In this document: one piece after another, positions 1 to 7,585 of the stretch | How positions within the stretch are numbered: position 1 is the stretch's first letter | Layout of the letters: each line of letters opens with the position of its first letter | Assembly (NCBI GenBank): GCA_024102915.1 | Contig: JAGFJG010000040.1 | Coordinates: forward strand, 1-64,000 | From: Caldilineales bacterium | GTDB lineage: Bacteria > Chloroflexota > Anaerolineae > J102 | Reading direction: 5' to 3' | Length of the DNA: 64,000 nt | Made by a program: the position numbers and the translations under genes | The notes under the pieces: model-generated | Told to the model about the DNA's origin: nothing | Databases searched by the model: none | Seen by the model: the letters and a program-made list of their open reading frames with translations, nothing else

Positions 1-1
1 C

Positions 2-886
2 GCCGAGGCGCCTATCACTGGCGAAGCCCCTACGGTCGGTCAGACTCCGCCCGTAGCCGAGCCCCCTGTCGAAGCGACCGCCGAAGAGACCCCAGCCGCT
101 GGTGAAACTCCCACAGCTGGTGAAACCCCTGTTGCTGGCGAGACTCCGACCGCAGCCGAGACCCCTGTCGAAACGACCGCCGAAGAGACCCCAGCAGCCG
201 GTGAAACCCCTGTTGCTAGCGAGACTCCGACCGCAGCCGAGACCCCTGTCGAAGCAACTGCCGAAGAGATGCAGACTGCCGCGCAGGTATTGGCCGCCTT
301 CAAAATCCTGACTTCGCAGCCGCTGTCATCAGCAAATAGCCGGCCAATCCTCTATGGTCAGGCAGAACCTGGCAGCATCGTCAGTGTGCTGGTGGATGGC
401 AAAGAGGTCGCCAAAGTCAAAGCCGGGAAGCAGGGCAACTGGCATTTGCGTCTCAAGAACGCATTGCCTGCTGGAAAGCACATGCTTGAGATCCAGACTG
501 CAAGCGGTGACGTCAAGGCAATGGCGACGGCGCTGCTGGTGAACATCGCCGAAGACGCCAGGAATATCAAGGCTCCGACCATCAAGAACCCCAGAAGTGG
601 CAAGATCACCGCTGCTGGTTCGATACAAGGTCAGGGGCCTGCCGGGAGCACAATCCGTGTCATGATCGGCGATCAGCTTATCGGTGAAACCACGGCCAAC
701 GCGAACGGGCAGTGGCAATTGCGCACCTCGCCCTCGTTGCCGACGGGTAACATGCAGGCCCGCGTGATAGCGCTGGATGAAGATGGTCGAGAACTGGTCG
801 CTTCCCGGCTGATCCCGATCAAAGTCACGGCCACGAAGGCCCCGCGCGTACTGCCCCGCACCGGCGCAGATCTCCGCGGGAAATAA
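2..886 (+). CDS. C-terminal part of a secreted Ig-like repeat protein ending in LPRTG (5' truncated)
   Basis: The reading frame is open from the window edge to TAA at 884-886, so the start lies upstream. The first ~90 residues are a Glu/Thr/Pro/Ala-rich linker of repeats such as ETPVAGETPTAAETPVE. They are followed by two copies of an Ig-like module, each with a pattern like GQAEPGSIVSVLVDG and a closing GNWHLRL or GQWQLRT strand, as in bacterial Ig (Big) domains of adhesins. The last residues are LPRTGADLRGK. LPRTG fits the sortase LPXTG pattern, but the hydrophobic helix and the usual long basic tail are absent. Probably an extracellular structural or adhesive protein. The ligand is unknown. 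Confidence 0.75.
   Translation, partial: AEAPITGEAPTVGQTPPVAEPPVEATAEETPAAGETPTAGETPVAGETPTAAETPVETTAEETPAAGETPVASETPTAAETPVEATAEEMQTAAQVLAAFKILTSQPLSSANSRPILYGQAEPGSIVSVLVDGKEVAKVKAGKQGNWHLRLKNALPAGKHMLEIQTASGDVKAMATALLVNIAEDARNIKAPTIKNPRSGKITAAGSIQGQGPAGSTIRVMIGDQLIGETTANANGQWQLRTSPSLPTGNMQARVIALDEDGRELVASRLIPIKVTATKAPRVLPRTGADLRGK
119..280 (+). repeat. 81-bp tandem repeat, two copies, in-frame linker
   Basis: Copies at 119-199 and 200-280 begin ggtgaaacccctgttgct and are nearly identical until the last ~25 bases. The unit is 27 codons, so copy-number change keeps the frame. A more diverged partial copy lies just upstream (about 60-118). Confidence 0.85.
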
Positions 887-912
887 AAGTATGAATGTGG
901 GGCGCAGTCGAT

Positions 913-940
913 TTGACATGCGCCCCGCCCTTATGCTAAT
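913..940 (+). promoter_or_regulatory. Putative sigma-70 promoter of the lysE leader
   Basis: TTGACA at 913-918 is followed after 16 bases by GCTAAT at 935-940. A start site near 947 would put the leader ATG (969) about 20 nt into the transcript, as in classical attenuators. Confidence 0.5.
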
Positions 941-968
941 CTCGCCTTCAATCTTCCGAGATACAACC

Positions 969-1049
969 ATGCACCTGCCAATCGTCTCCAAGAACGCCAA
1001 GAAGAACAAGCCCTCCCATGCCTGGGAAGGCCGTTTGCGCTTGGGTTAG
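969..1049 (+). CDS. Lysine-rich leader peptide 1 (26 aa), upstream of lysE
   Basis: ATG 969 to TAG 1047-1049 encodes 26 residues containing the cluster KNAKKNK at residues 8-14: four Lys codons, all AAG, within seven positions. A strong intrinsic terminator follows 32 nt after the stop, and the lysE start lies 10 nt beyond its T-run. This is the layout of a ribosome-controlled attenuator. The last Lys codon is 1008-1010. Downstream, 1021-1025 and 1041-1047 can pair with 1089-1093 and 1082-1088, i.e. the whole left arm of the terminator. The ribosome-binding site is weak (gag at 958-960). There is no homology evidence; the call rests on composition and layout. Confidence 0.6.
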   Translation: MHLPIVSKNAKKNKPSHAWEGRLRLG

Positions 1050-1080
1050 AAGACGAAACACCACAACCCCACCGTAAATC

Positions 1081-1113
1081 AAGCCCGACCAGGCAACTCT
1101 GGTCGGGCTTTTT
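1081..1113 (+). terminator. Intrinsic terminator / attenuator in the lysE leader
   Basis: A perfect 12-bp stem (AAGCCCGACCAG at 1081-1092 with CTGGTCGGGCTT at 1099-1110), a 6-nt loop and TTTTT at 1109-1113. It sits directly before the lysE start at 1123, so read-through is needed for lysE expression from the upstream promoter. Confidence 0.85.
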
Positions 1114-1122
1114 GTTTGCCCG

Positions 1123-1746
1123 ATGGAAACCCCACTTTTCTTCCAAGGACTTGTACTCGGCCTGGCGATAGCCGCCCCGGTCGGGCCGATTGGCGTACTG
1201 TGCATCCGCCGCACGCTGGCAGAAGGGCGCGTGGCCGGATTTGTATCCGGGTTGGGCGCAGCCACAGCCGACGCCATGTACGGTTCCGTCGCCGCCCTTG
1301 GCCTCACCGTTATCTCGGCCTTCCTCATCCAGCAGCAAACGCCGCTACGGATTGTGGGAGGCCTTTTCTTATGCTATCTGGGCGTGCAAACACTCCGCGC
1401 CAGACCCGCCGAACAGATGGTCAATGCCGCCGGAGGCAACCTGCTTTCCGATTACGTCTCCACCCTCTTCCTTACCCTGACCAACCCTATGACCATCCTC
1501 GCGTTCGCTGCCATCTTTGCGGGCGTGGGTCTGGCCAGCGTGGGCGGAGGGATCGAATCGGCTATCGCCCTGGTGGCGGGCGTTTTCTGCGGTTCGGCGC
1601 TGTGGTGGCTCACGCTGAGTACGGGCGTCAGTTTGCTGCGGACAAGGGTGACGGCCGGCGTTTTGCGCTGGGTGAACATCATGTCCGGCGTCATCATCGT
1701 CGGCTTCGGCCTCACCGCCCTCGTCTCCCTCCTCCCCCTGCCATGA
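1123..1746 (+). CDS. LysE/RhtB-family amino-acid transporter
   Basis: The 207-residue protein has about six hydrophobic segments. Its start, FFQGLVLGLAIAAPVGPIG, followed by CIRRTLAEG, is the typical N-terminus of LysE/RhtB translocators, which export basic or other amino acids through the inner membrane. The GAATADAMYGSV segment and the LTNPMTILAFAAIF helix also fit the family. The family position and the adjacent lysine biosynthesis genes suggest lysine or an intermediate as substrate, but specificity cannot be read from sequence. It is preceded by a lysine-rich leader and terminator. Its stop overlaps the ATG of a second lysine-rich leader (ATGA at 1743-1746), so the two are probably translationally coupled. 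Confidence 0.85.
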   Translation: METPLFFQGLVLGLAIAAPVGPIGVLCIRRTLAEGRVAGFVSGLGAATADAMYGSVAALGLTVISAFLIQQQTPLRIVGGLFLCYLGVQTLRARPAEQMVNAAGGNLLSDYVSTLFLTLTNPMTILAFAAIFAGVGLASVGGGIESAIALVAGVFCGSALWWLTLSTGVSLLRTRVTAGVLRWVNIMSGVIIVGFGLTALVSLLPLP

Positions 1747-1853
1747 TAACCCACCATTCCACCCGCCAATTCACTCAGTCCGCCACCACCCTCGGACTGA
1801 AGAAGCGCGCCAAGAAGCCTCGCACTCCCCTGCCGGACACTCGGTCAGGATAG
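1743..1853 (+). CDS. Lysine-rich leader peptide 2 (36 aa), upstream of lysW
   Basis: ATG 1743 overlaps the lysE stop (ATGA); TAG is at 1851-1853. Residues 20-25 are KKRAKK, encoded by AAG AAG CGC GCC AAG AAG at 1800-1817. A ribosome stalled on the last Lys codon would cover roughly to 1830, leaving GCCGGAC (1832-1838) free. That segment is exactly complementary to GTCCGGC (1897-1903) in the loop and right flank of the terminator at 1883-1916. A ribosome reaching the stop codon would mask 1832-1838 and allow termination. The geometry therefore fits attenuation by charged tRNA-Lys ahead of lysW. No known family; a functional inference. Confidence 0.65.
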   Translation: MITHHSTRQFTQSATTLGLKKRAKKPRTPLPDTRSG

Positions 1854-1882
1854 GCTCTTAGCGCATCATCAAGCGTTCCCAG

Positions 1883-1916
1883 CCCCTCCCGCCCCCGTCC
1901 GGCGAGAGGGGTTTTT
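1883..1916 (+). terminator. Intrinsic terminator / attenuator ahead of lysW
   Basis: CCCCTC (1883-1888) pairs with GAGGGG (1906-1911), can be extended by CCG/CGG across a 3-nt bulge, and is followed by TTTTT (1912-1916). It lies between leader peptide 2 and lysW (1992) and contains GTCCGGC, the partner of the proposed antiterminator strand. Confidence 0.75.
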
Positions 1917-1991
1917 CATTCCCACGGGTAGTCGACACCCAACTACCCAACCTTCAAACTTTAATCATCAATCATCAAAGGAGCCTCCCCA

Positions 1992-2162
1992 ATGACAACC
2001 CAAGCCAACTGCCCCGAATGCGACGCCTCGATCGAACTCGACAGCCCCATCCAAAACGAGATCGTGCCCTGCCCCGACTGCGGCGTCGATCTCGAAGTCA
2101 TCTCGCTGGAACCGCTCACGCTGGAACTGGCCCCGGAAGAAGAGGAGGATTGGGGAGAATGA
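1992..2162 (+). CDS. lysW: LysW, amino-group carrier protein
   Basis: A 56-residue protein with two zinc-binding CxxC pairs (CPEC at residues 7-10, CPDC at 27-30), an acidic C-terminal half and the terminal EDWGE motif. The last Glu gamma-carboxyl of LysW is joined to the amino group of alpha-aminoadipate, protecting it while LysZ, LysY and LysJ act. The start is ATG 1992 after aaaggagcc (1978-1986). The stop overlaps lysX (ATGA). Known from Thermus, Deinococcus, archaea and some Chloroflexota. Confidence 0.95.
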   Translation: MTTQANCPECDASIELDSPIQNEIVPCPDCGVDLEVISLEPLTLELAPEEEEDWGE

Positions 2163-3100
2163 TGCAAACAACCAATGGTTCAAACGGCGCTTATCGTCCC
2201 CTGGTTTCGGCGCAGCCGCGCGTTGCCATGCTGGTCTCGCGCATCCGGGTGGAAGAGAAATTGCTGATGGCAGCTTTTTCCGCTCGTGGCATCGAGCCGC
2301 AGGTGATCAACGACGGCGATCTCATCTTTTCGGTGGAAAATGGCGGCAGGCCGGTCGAGGCCGATGTCGTGTTCGAGCGCTCGGTCAGCACCTCGCGCGG
2401 GCTGTACGCCGTGCGCCTGCTGGAAATGGCGGGCATTCCCGTGGTCAACAGCTATCACACCGCCTCGACCTGCGCCGACAAATTGCTCACAGGTGCAGCG
2501 CTGAATGAAGCGCGTGTGCTGCAGCCCCGCACTCGCGTCACCTTTACGACCGAGTCGGCTTTGGATGCAATGGAGGAGCTAGGTTATCCGGTCGTGCTCA
2601 AACCGGTGGTGGGGTCCTGGGGTCGTCTTCTCGCCCGCATTAACGACCGGGACGCCGCCGAAGCGGTGCTTGAGCACAAAGCTACGCTCGGTTCCTACCA
2701 GCACAGCATCAATTACATCCAGGAATACATCGCCAAACCGGGCCGCGACATCCGGGCTTTCGTGGTCGGCGACGAGACGATCTGCGCCATCTATCGCCAA
2801 TCGCAGCATTGGATCACCAACACGGCCCGGGGCGGCGCTGCCAGCAATTGCCCGGTCACACCGGAGATCGATGATCTATGCCGGAGAACCGCCCAGGCGG
2901 TCGGCGGCGGCGTGGTGGCAATCGACCTGCTGGAAGACCCCAACCGGGGATTGTTGGTGAACGAAGTCAACCACACGATGGAATTCCGCAACAGCATCGA
3001 CACGACCGGCGTCGATATCCCAGCGCGGGTGGTGGATTATGTGCTGGCGCAGGCAAGGGTGTCACAGCCTCACCTCGAATTGGCGGGGATAGCCATATGA
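2159..3100 (+). CDS. lysX: LysX, alpha-aminoadipate--LysW ligase
   Basis: An ATP-grasp (RimK-type) ligase of 313 residues that attaches alpha-aminoadipate to the C-terminal Glu of LysW using ATP. Visible features are the ATP-grasp segment with [11 protein letters not shown], the [17 protein letters not shown] strand, and the metal-binding [11 protein letters not shown] near the end, typical of LysX/ArgX. Two in-frame ATGs stand at 2159 and 2162. The first gives a 4-base overlap with the lysW stop. The N-terminus is about 20 residues longer than usual before the conserved [15 protein letters not shown], so the true start could lie slightly inside. A bifunctional LysX/ArgX role cannot be excluded. 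Confidence 0.93.
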   Translation: MMQTTNGSNGAYRPLVSAQPRVAMLVSRIRVEEKLLMAAFSARGIEPQVINDGDLIFSVENGGRPVEADVVFERSVSTSRGLYAVRLLEMAGIPVVNSYHTASTCADKLLTGAALNEARVLQPRTRVTFTTESALDAMEELGYPVVLKPVVGSWGRLLARINDRDAAEAVLEHKATLGSYQHSINYIQEYIAKPGRDIRAFVVGDETICAIYRQSQHWITNTARGGAASNCPVTPEIDDLCRRTAQAVGGGVVAIDLLEDPNRGLLVNEVNHTMEFRNSIDTTGVDIPARVVDYVLAQARVSQPHLELAGIAI

Positions 3101-4146
3101 CCGGCGTACTCGTGAGCATTGTCGGCGGCTCAGGCTATGGCGGCGGCGAATTGATCCGATTGCTGAGCCAACATCCGCAGGTCGAAATCGGGCAGGTGAC
3201 TTCGGAATCGCAGGCTGGAAACTTCGTGCACAGCGTCCATCCCAACCTGCGCCAGGCCTTTGGTTCACAACCCCTGCGTTTCACCAGCCTCAGCGAACTG
3301 GCCCCGTGCGAAGCGCTCATCCTGGCCCTACCCCACGGCGAAGCCCAGCGCCAGATCGAGCGTTTTGCCAGGCTGGCGGACCGCATCATCGATCTGTCCG
3401 CTGATTTTCGCCTGCGCGATCCTGACGTTTATCGCGCCCGTTACGGCCATGATCATGCGGCCCCGGCCTGGCTCGACCGCTTCGTCTACGGCCTGCCTGA
3501 AATCAATCGCGAGGCGATTCAGAACGCGAGCTACGTCAGTGGTGTGGGCTGCAATGCCACGGCCTCGATTCTGGCGCTACTGCCATTGGCGCGGGCGGGT
3601 GTGCTCCTGGCCGACCGTCCCATCATCGTCGATGTAAAGGCAGGCTCATCCGAGGGCGGCGCTTCGCCCAGTCTGGCCTCGCATCACCCCGAACGCAGCG
3701 GGGCTGTGCGTTCTTTCGCTCCCACCGGTCACCGCCACGAGGCTGAGGCGATCCAGGCCCTGGCGCGTGATGACATCTTCCTCTCGGTGACCAGCATCGA
3801 ACTCGTGCGCGGGGTGCTGGCGACAGCGCATGGTTGGGTCGAGCCGGGCGTGCAGGACAAAGACCTGTGGCGAACCTATCGCGCCGCCTATGGCAGCGAG
3901 CCGTTCGTCCGCATCGTCCACGAGCGGTCGGGCGTTTACCGTCACCCGGAACCCAAACTCCTGGCCGGGACCAATCTGGCCGACGTGGGCTGGGGACTGG
4001 ATAGTGAAACTGGGCGATTGGTGGCGCTGGCGGCTATCGATAATCTGGGCAAGGGCGCTGCCGGAACCGCCGTGCAATGTCTCAACCTGATGATGGGCTG
4101 GGCGGAAACGACGGGATTGACGTTCACCGGCCTGCATCCAGTGTGA
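3097..4146 (+). CDS. lysY: LysY, LysW-gamma-L-alpha-aminoadipyl-6-phosphate reductase
   Basis: A 349-residue ArgC-type NAD(P)H-dependent acyl-phosphate reductase. It reduces LysW-bound aminoadipyl phosphate to the semialdehyde. The N-terminal Rossmann motif [14 protein letters not shown], the catalytic Cys152 in GVGCNAT, and the conserved KAGSSEGGA and PTGHRHEAE segments are all present. The protein starts at ATG 3097, overlapping the lysX stop by four bases, and ends 3 bases before lysZ, so these genes are probably one transcript. Function in arginine synthesis (as ArgC) is possible by family, but the neighbours point to lysine. Confidence 0.93.
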   Translation: MTGVLVSIVGGSGYGGGELIRLLSQHPQVEIGQVTSESQAGNFVHSVHPNLRQAFGSQPLRFTSLSELAPCEALILALPHGEAQRQIERFARLADRIIDLSADFRLRDPDVYRARYGHDHAAPAWLDRFVYGLPEINREAIQNASYVSGVGCNATASILALLPLARAGVLLADRPIIVDVKAGSSEGGASPSLASHHPERSGAVRSFAPTGHRHEAEAIQALARDDIFLSVTSIELVRGVLATAHGWVEPGVQDKDLWRTYRAAYGSEPFVRIVHERSGVYRHPEPKLLAGTNLADVGWGLDSETGRLVALAAIDNLGKGAAGTAVQCLNLMMGWAETTGLTFTGLHPV

Positions 4147-4149
4147 CAC

Positions 4150-5025
4150 ATGGTGCTTGACTCCATCACTTCATCACTTGATTATTTCATGAACTCATCT
4201 TCAACAACGCAAACTCCTCTTGTGATCAAAGTCGGCGGCGGCGAGGGCGTGAATCTCGACACCGTTTGCCAGGATGTCGCCAACATCGCGGCGACAGGCC
4301 AGCCGGTGGTGCTGATGCATGGCACATCGGCGGCGGCGAACGCACTAGCCGCGCAGGCGGGCGTTCCCGTCCGCCAGATCACATCACCCTCCGGCCATGT
4401 CAGCCGCTACACCGACCCCGAAACCCTGGAGCTATACGTGGCAGCGGCAGCCGGGCAGATGAACAAACGCCTTGTGGCATCGCTGCAAGGGCTGGGCTGC
4501 AATGCCGTGGGATTGTCGGGAGTGGACGGGCGACTGCTGTTGGCCGAGCGTAAAACCGCCATCCGGGCCGTGGAAAACGGACGACAGCGGGTCATCCGTG
4601 ATGACTTCACCGGCAAACTGATTTCGGCCAATGGCGACTTGCTGCGGCTGTTGCTCGACGACGGCTACACGCCCGTCATCGCCCCCCTGGCCCTGGGTAC
4701 AGAGGCCGAGCGACTGAACGTAGACGGCGACCGGGCAGCGGCGATGCTCGCATCGGCCTGCGCCGCCACCACGCTGATCATTCTCAGCAATGTGCCCGGC
4801 CTGCTGGCGCGTTTCCCAGACGAAAGCAGCCTCGTTGCTCAGGTGCCCGCCAACCGGCTGGATTGGGCGGAAGGGCTGGCCGAAGGCCGCATGAAAAAGA
4901 AAATCCTGGCCGCACGCGAGGCGCTCGACGGCGACGTACAGACCGTCATCCTGGCCGATTCTCGTTTACCGCAGCCGATTCAGGCAGCGCTGGCGGGAGC
5001 GGGGACAGTCATCAGTGAGCAGTAA
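4150..5025 (+). CDS. lysZ: LysZ, LysW-alpha-aminoadipate kinase
   Basis: An amino-acid kinase of the ArgB family (291 residues from ATG 4150) that phosphorylates the delta-carboxyl of LysW-bound alpha-aminoadipate. The core starts at LVIKVGGGEGVN, and the ATP/substrate segments NVPGLLARFPDES and GRMKKKILAAREAL are typical. ATG 4189 would give a start 13 residues shorter, closer to the family norm. Neither start has a clear Shine-Dalgarno, and 4150 keeps close spacing with lysY. The gene is followed by a decay-type repeat before lysJ. Confidence 0.92.
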   Translation: MVLDSITSSLDYFMNSSSTTQTPLVIKVGGGEGVNLDTVCQDVANIAATGQPVVLMHGTSAAANALAAQAGVPVRQITSPSGHVSRYTDPETLELYVAAAAGQMNKRLVASLQGLGCNAVGLSGVDGRLLLAERKTAIRAVENGRQRVIRDDFTGKLISANGDLLRLLLDDGYTPVIAPLALGTEAERLNVDGDRAAAMLASACAATTLIILSNVPGLLARFPDESSLVAQVPANRLDWAEGLAEGRMKKKILAAREALDGDVQTVILADSRLPQPIQAALAGAGTVISEQ

Positions 5026-5098
5026 TCAGTATGCAGTGGTCAGTGGTCAGTCTGCTTACTGAATACTGACTACCGATTACCCAATACCCAATACCATC
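5026..5098 (+). repeat. Dispersed cagt/attaccc-type intergenic repeat
   Basis: Short imperfect words recur, such as agtggtcagtggtcagt and acccaatacccaatacc. Similar words recur at 6275-6372, 8922-9042, 11243-11431, 23858-23953 and 55138-55262. It fills the whole lysZ-lysJ gap; no gene is visible. Confidence 0.7.
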
Positions 5099-6274
5099 AT
5101 GAACCCAACCACCCTCTTCGACCTCGAATCCGCTCACACCTCCGGCGTGTATCCCAAACGCCCGCTCGCAATCGTGCGGGGGCAGGGTGCGCGCGTGTTG
5201 GATGCGGACGGCAGGGAATACATCGATTGCGTGGCCGGGCAAGGCTCCGCCAACCTGGGTCACGCCCATCCCGCCATCGTCGCCGCCATCTCCGAGCAAG
5301 CGCAATGTCTCATCTCTTGCCCCGAAATTTTCTACAACGACCGCCGAGCGGAATTACTGGCCGTGCTGGCGAGGGTCGCGCCCGGCAATCTCGACCGGGC
5401 ATTCCTCTGTAATTCCGGAGCGGAAGCGATTGAAGCGGCGCTGAAATTCGCCCGCCTCGGCACGGGTCGCCGCCAGATCGTCGCCTGCAAACGGGGCTTT
5501 CATGGCCGCACCATGGGCGCGCTATCGGCCACCTGGGAACCGAAATACCGTGCGCCGTTCGAGCCGCTCGTCGCTGATTTCGAGCACGTCGCATTCAACG
5601 ACATCGATGGGTTGGTTGAGGCCGTAAGCGCGCAGACGGCGGCGGTTTTGGTCGAAATCGTCCAGGGCGAGGGCGGGGTCAATCAGGCCACTGCCGAGTT
5701 CCTGCAAATGGCGAATGATTTATGTCAAGCGAGTGGCGCGCTGCTCATCGTCGATGAAATCCAGACCGGCTATGGCCGCACCGGCAAGCTCTTCGCCTGC
5801 GAGCATTTCCGCCTGGAACCCGACCTGATGGCGATATCGAAATCGATGGCGGGCGGTCTGCCCATGGGCGCATGTCTGATTGGGCCACGCGTGGGCGAGT
5901 TGGCGAAGATGAGCCACGGCAGCACGTTCGGCGGCAATCCCCTGGCCTGCGCCGTGGCGCTGGCGACATTGCAGGTGATGGAGACCGAAGCGCTGCCGGA
6001 GCGAGCAAGCAAGCTGGGAGAGCATCTATCGGCAAGGCTGGCTGAAATCGACTCGCCGCTGATCCGCGAGATTCGGGGGCTGGGCTTGATGATTGGCATC
6101 GACCTGCGAGTCAAAGTCACGCCTGTGTTGAAAGCCCTGCAAGACCGGGGCGTGCTCGCCCTCCCTGCCGGCTCGACCGTCCTTCGTCTTCTCCCGCCCC
6201 TGGTTATAACCGAAGACGAACTGGATATTGTCGTTTCCGCCATTCGAGAAGTTTTGGCGGAGATTGGAGATTAG
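5099..6274 (+). CDS. lysJ: LysJ, LysW-gamma-L-lysine aminotransferase
   Basis: A class III (ArgD-like) PLP aminotransferase of 391 residues. It transaminates LysW-aminoadipate semialdehyde to LysW-lysine with glutamate as donor. Visible are the cofactor phosphate loop CNSGAEAIEAALKFAR, the GFHGRTMGALSAT segment, VDEIQTGYGRTGK, and the PLP-binding Lys248 in AISKSMAGGLPMGA. HGSTFGGNPLACA is also conserved. The start is ATG 5099, and an in-frame alternative is not obvious. It could also serve arginine synthesis as ArgD, a dual role known for the Thermus enzyme. Confidence 0.93.
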   Translation: MNPTTLFDLESAHTSGVYPKRPLAIVRGQGARVLDADGREYIDCVAGQGSANLGHAHPAIVAAISEQAQCLISCPEIFYNDRRAELLAVLARVAPGNLDRAFLCNSGAEAIEAALKFARLGTGRRQIVACKRGFHGRTMGALSATWEPKYRAPFEPLVADFEHVAFNDIDGLVEAVSAQTAAVLVEIVQGEGGVNQATAEFLQMANDLCQASGALLIVDEIQTGYGRTGKLFACEHFRLEPDLMAISKSMAGGLPMGACLIGPRVGELAKMSHGSTFGGNPLACAVALATLQVMETEALPERASKLGEHLSARLAEIDSPLIREIRGLGLMIGIDLRVKVTPVLKALQDRGVLALPAGSTVLRLLPPLVITEDELDIVVSAIREVLAEIGD

Positions 6275-6372
6275 ATATTGGATATTAGGTATTCGATATT
6301 GGTGACTTACACACAAACAGTTTGTCTCATCCCGTTTTTTAATCTGTGAAATCTGCGTAATCTGCGGATAAA
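6275..6372 (+). repeat. Dispersed repeats between lysJ and homocitrate synthase
   Basis: Two repeat families are joined: agatattggatattaggtatt (6273-6293) and aatctgtgaaatctgcgtaat (about 6342-6362), continuing as ctgcggat. The second family recurs at 11243-11290, 41960-42000 and 44320-44400. Confidence 0.7.
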
Positions 6373-6400
6373 ACATCTTTTGTATTATTCAGGTGGTTTC

Positions 6401-7585
6401 ATGTCCACACAACATTATCACATCATCGAATCAACGCTGCGTGAGGGCGAACAGTTCATTGGCGCACAGTTCAGCCGCGAGCAGAAAATCCGGATCGCCC
6501 AGGCGCTCGACGAATTCGGCGTCGAATATCTGGAACTGACATCGCCGCTGGCCTCGCCCGGCAGCCTAGCCGATCTGCGAGCGATCACCGGCCTCGGCCT
6601 GAACGCCCGCATCCTCACCCACATTCGCTGCCATCGTGATGACGCCGCCATCGCCCTCGATACCGGTGTCGATGGGCTGGACGTAGTGATCGGTACATCG
6701 TCGCAGTTGCGTCAGTTCAGCCACGGCAAGAGCATCGACCAGATCATCGATCTTGCCGCCGAAGTGCTGGATTGGATTCGGGCGCAAGCGCCGAATATCG
6801 AGTTGCGTTTCAGTACCGAGGACTCGTTTCGCAGCGAGGAAAAAGACCTGCTGCGGGTCTATCTGGCCGTGGATAAATTGGGCGTCGTCAACCGCCTGGG
6901 TATCGCCGACACGGTCGGGATAGCCACGCCTTCGCAGGTCGGTCGATTGGTGAGCACACTGCGTCGCCTCACCACCGCCGACATCGAATTCCACGGTCAC
7001 AATGATTCCGGCTGCGCCATCGCCAATGCATTCACGGCGCTGGAAGAAGGCGCCACCCACATCGACACGACCGTGCTGGGCATCGGCGAGCGCAACGGCA
7101 TCACCTCTCTGGGTGGATTCATCGCCCGCATGATCACCCACGACCGGGACGCCGTCATGCGCAAGTACCGGCCCGACCGCCTGCGCGAGATCGAGCTGCT
7201 CGTGGCCGACATGGTGGGCGTCGATATCCCTTACAACAACCCGATCACTGGCTTCTCGGCCTTCACCCACAAAGCGGGCATCCACGCCAAAGCGATCCTC
7301 AATGCGCCTGAGACCTACGAAGCCCTGAATCCTACTGATTTCGGCCTGACCCGATATATCTCCATCGCCCACCGGCTGACAGGCTGGAACGCGGTGAAAT
7401 CGAGAGCCGAGCAATTGGGTTTGACGTTGAGCGACTCGCAAATCAAGGCGCTGACGCAGCACATCAAAACCCTGGCGGACGACAAGCCCTTGGGACTGGA
7501 TGATGTGGATGAATTGCTGCACACCTGGGCCAATGGTCGGGAGATGGCGGGCGTATCATTTCAGGTCGCCGAGGTCGCTGAATGA
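6401..7585 (+). CDS. lysS: Homocitrate synthase
   Basis: A DRE-TIM metallolyase of 394 residues that condenses 2-oxoglutarate and acetyl-CoA to homocitrate, the committed step of the alpha-aminoadipate pathway. [10 protein letters not shown] near the N-terminus carries the DRE-type catalytic Arg/Glu, and [13 protein letters not shown] supplies the metal-binding HxH. The C-terminal [12 protein letters not shown] segment fits homocitrate rather than citramalate synthases. ATG 6401 is chosen because AGGTGG (6391-6396) lies just upstream; an in-frame codon at 6380 lacks one. The stop overlaps the next start (ATGA), indicating translational coupling to the homoaconitase. Confidence 0.92.
   Translation: MSTQHYHIIESTLREGEQFIGAQFSREQKIRIAQALDEFGVEYLELTSPLASPGSLADLRAITGLGLNARILTHIRCHRDDAAIALDTGVDGLDVVIGTSSQLRQFSHGKSIDQIIDLAAEVLDWIRAQAPNIELRFSTEDSFRSEEKDLLRVYLAVDKLGVVNRLGIADTVGIATPSQVGRLVSTLRRLTTADIEFHGHNDSGCAIANAFTALEEGATHIDTTVLGIGERNGITSLGGFIARMITHDRDAVMRKYRPDRLREIELLVADMVGVDIPYNNPITGFSAFTHKAGIHAKAILNAPETYEALNPTDFGLTRYISIAHRLTGWNAVKSRAEQLGLTLSDSQIKALTQHIKTLADDKPLGLDDVDELLHTWANGREMAGVSFQVAEVAE

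Noticed and set aside
119..280. Tandem repeats considered as a CRISPR array
   Set aside because: The units are adjacent without spacers and in frame with a coding sequence. The 7-bp tandem at 39124 is likewise no CRISPR.
947..1122. A lysine (L-box) riboswitch ahead of the lysE-family gene
   Set aside because: None of the conserved lysine riboswitch blocks could be found. The leader ORF with Lys codons plus terminator explains the region better.
1743..1853. Leader 2 as a C-terminal extension or a fusion with upstream sequence
   Set aside because: The frame is open upstream to 1116, but it runs inside lysE in another frame without family similarity. ATG 1743 with the ATGA overlap is the sensible start.
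6566..7522. Long minus-strand open frames inside homocitrate synthase, CopA and FtsH
   Set aside because: Shadows of well-supported genes with no recognisable motifs.
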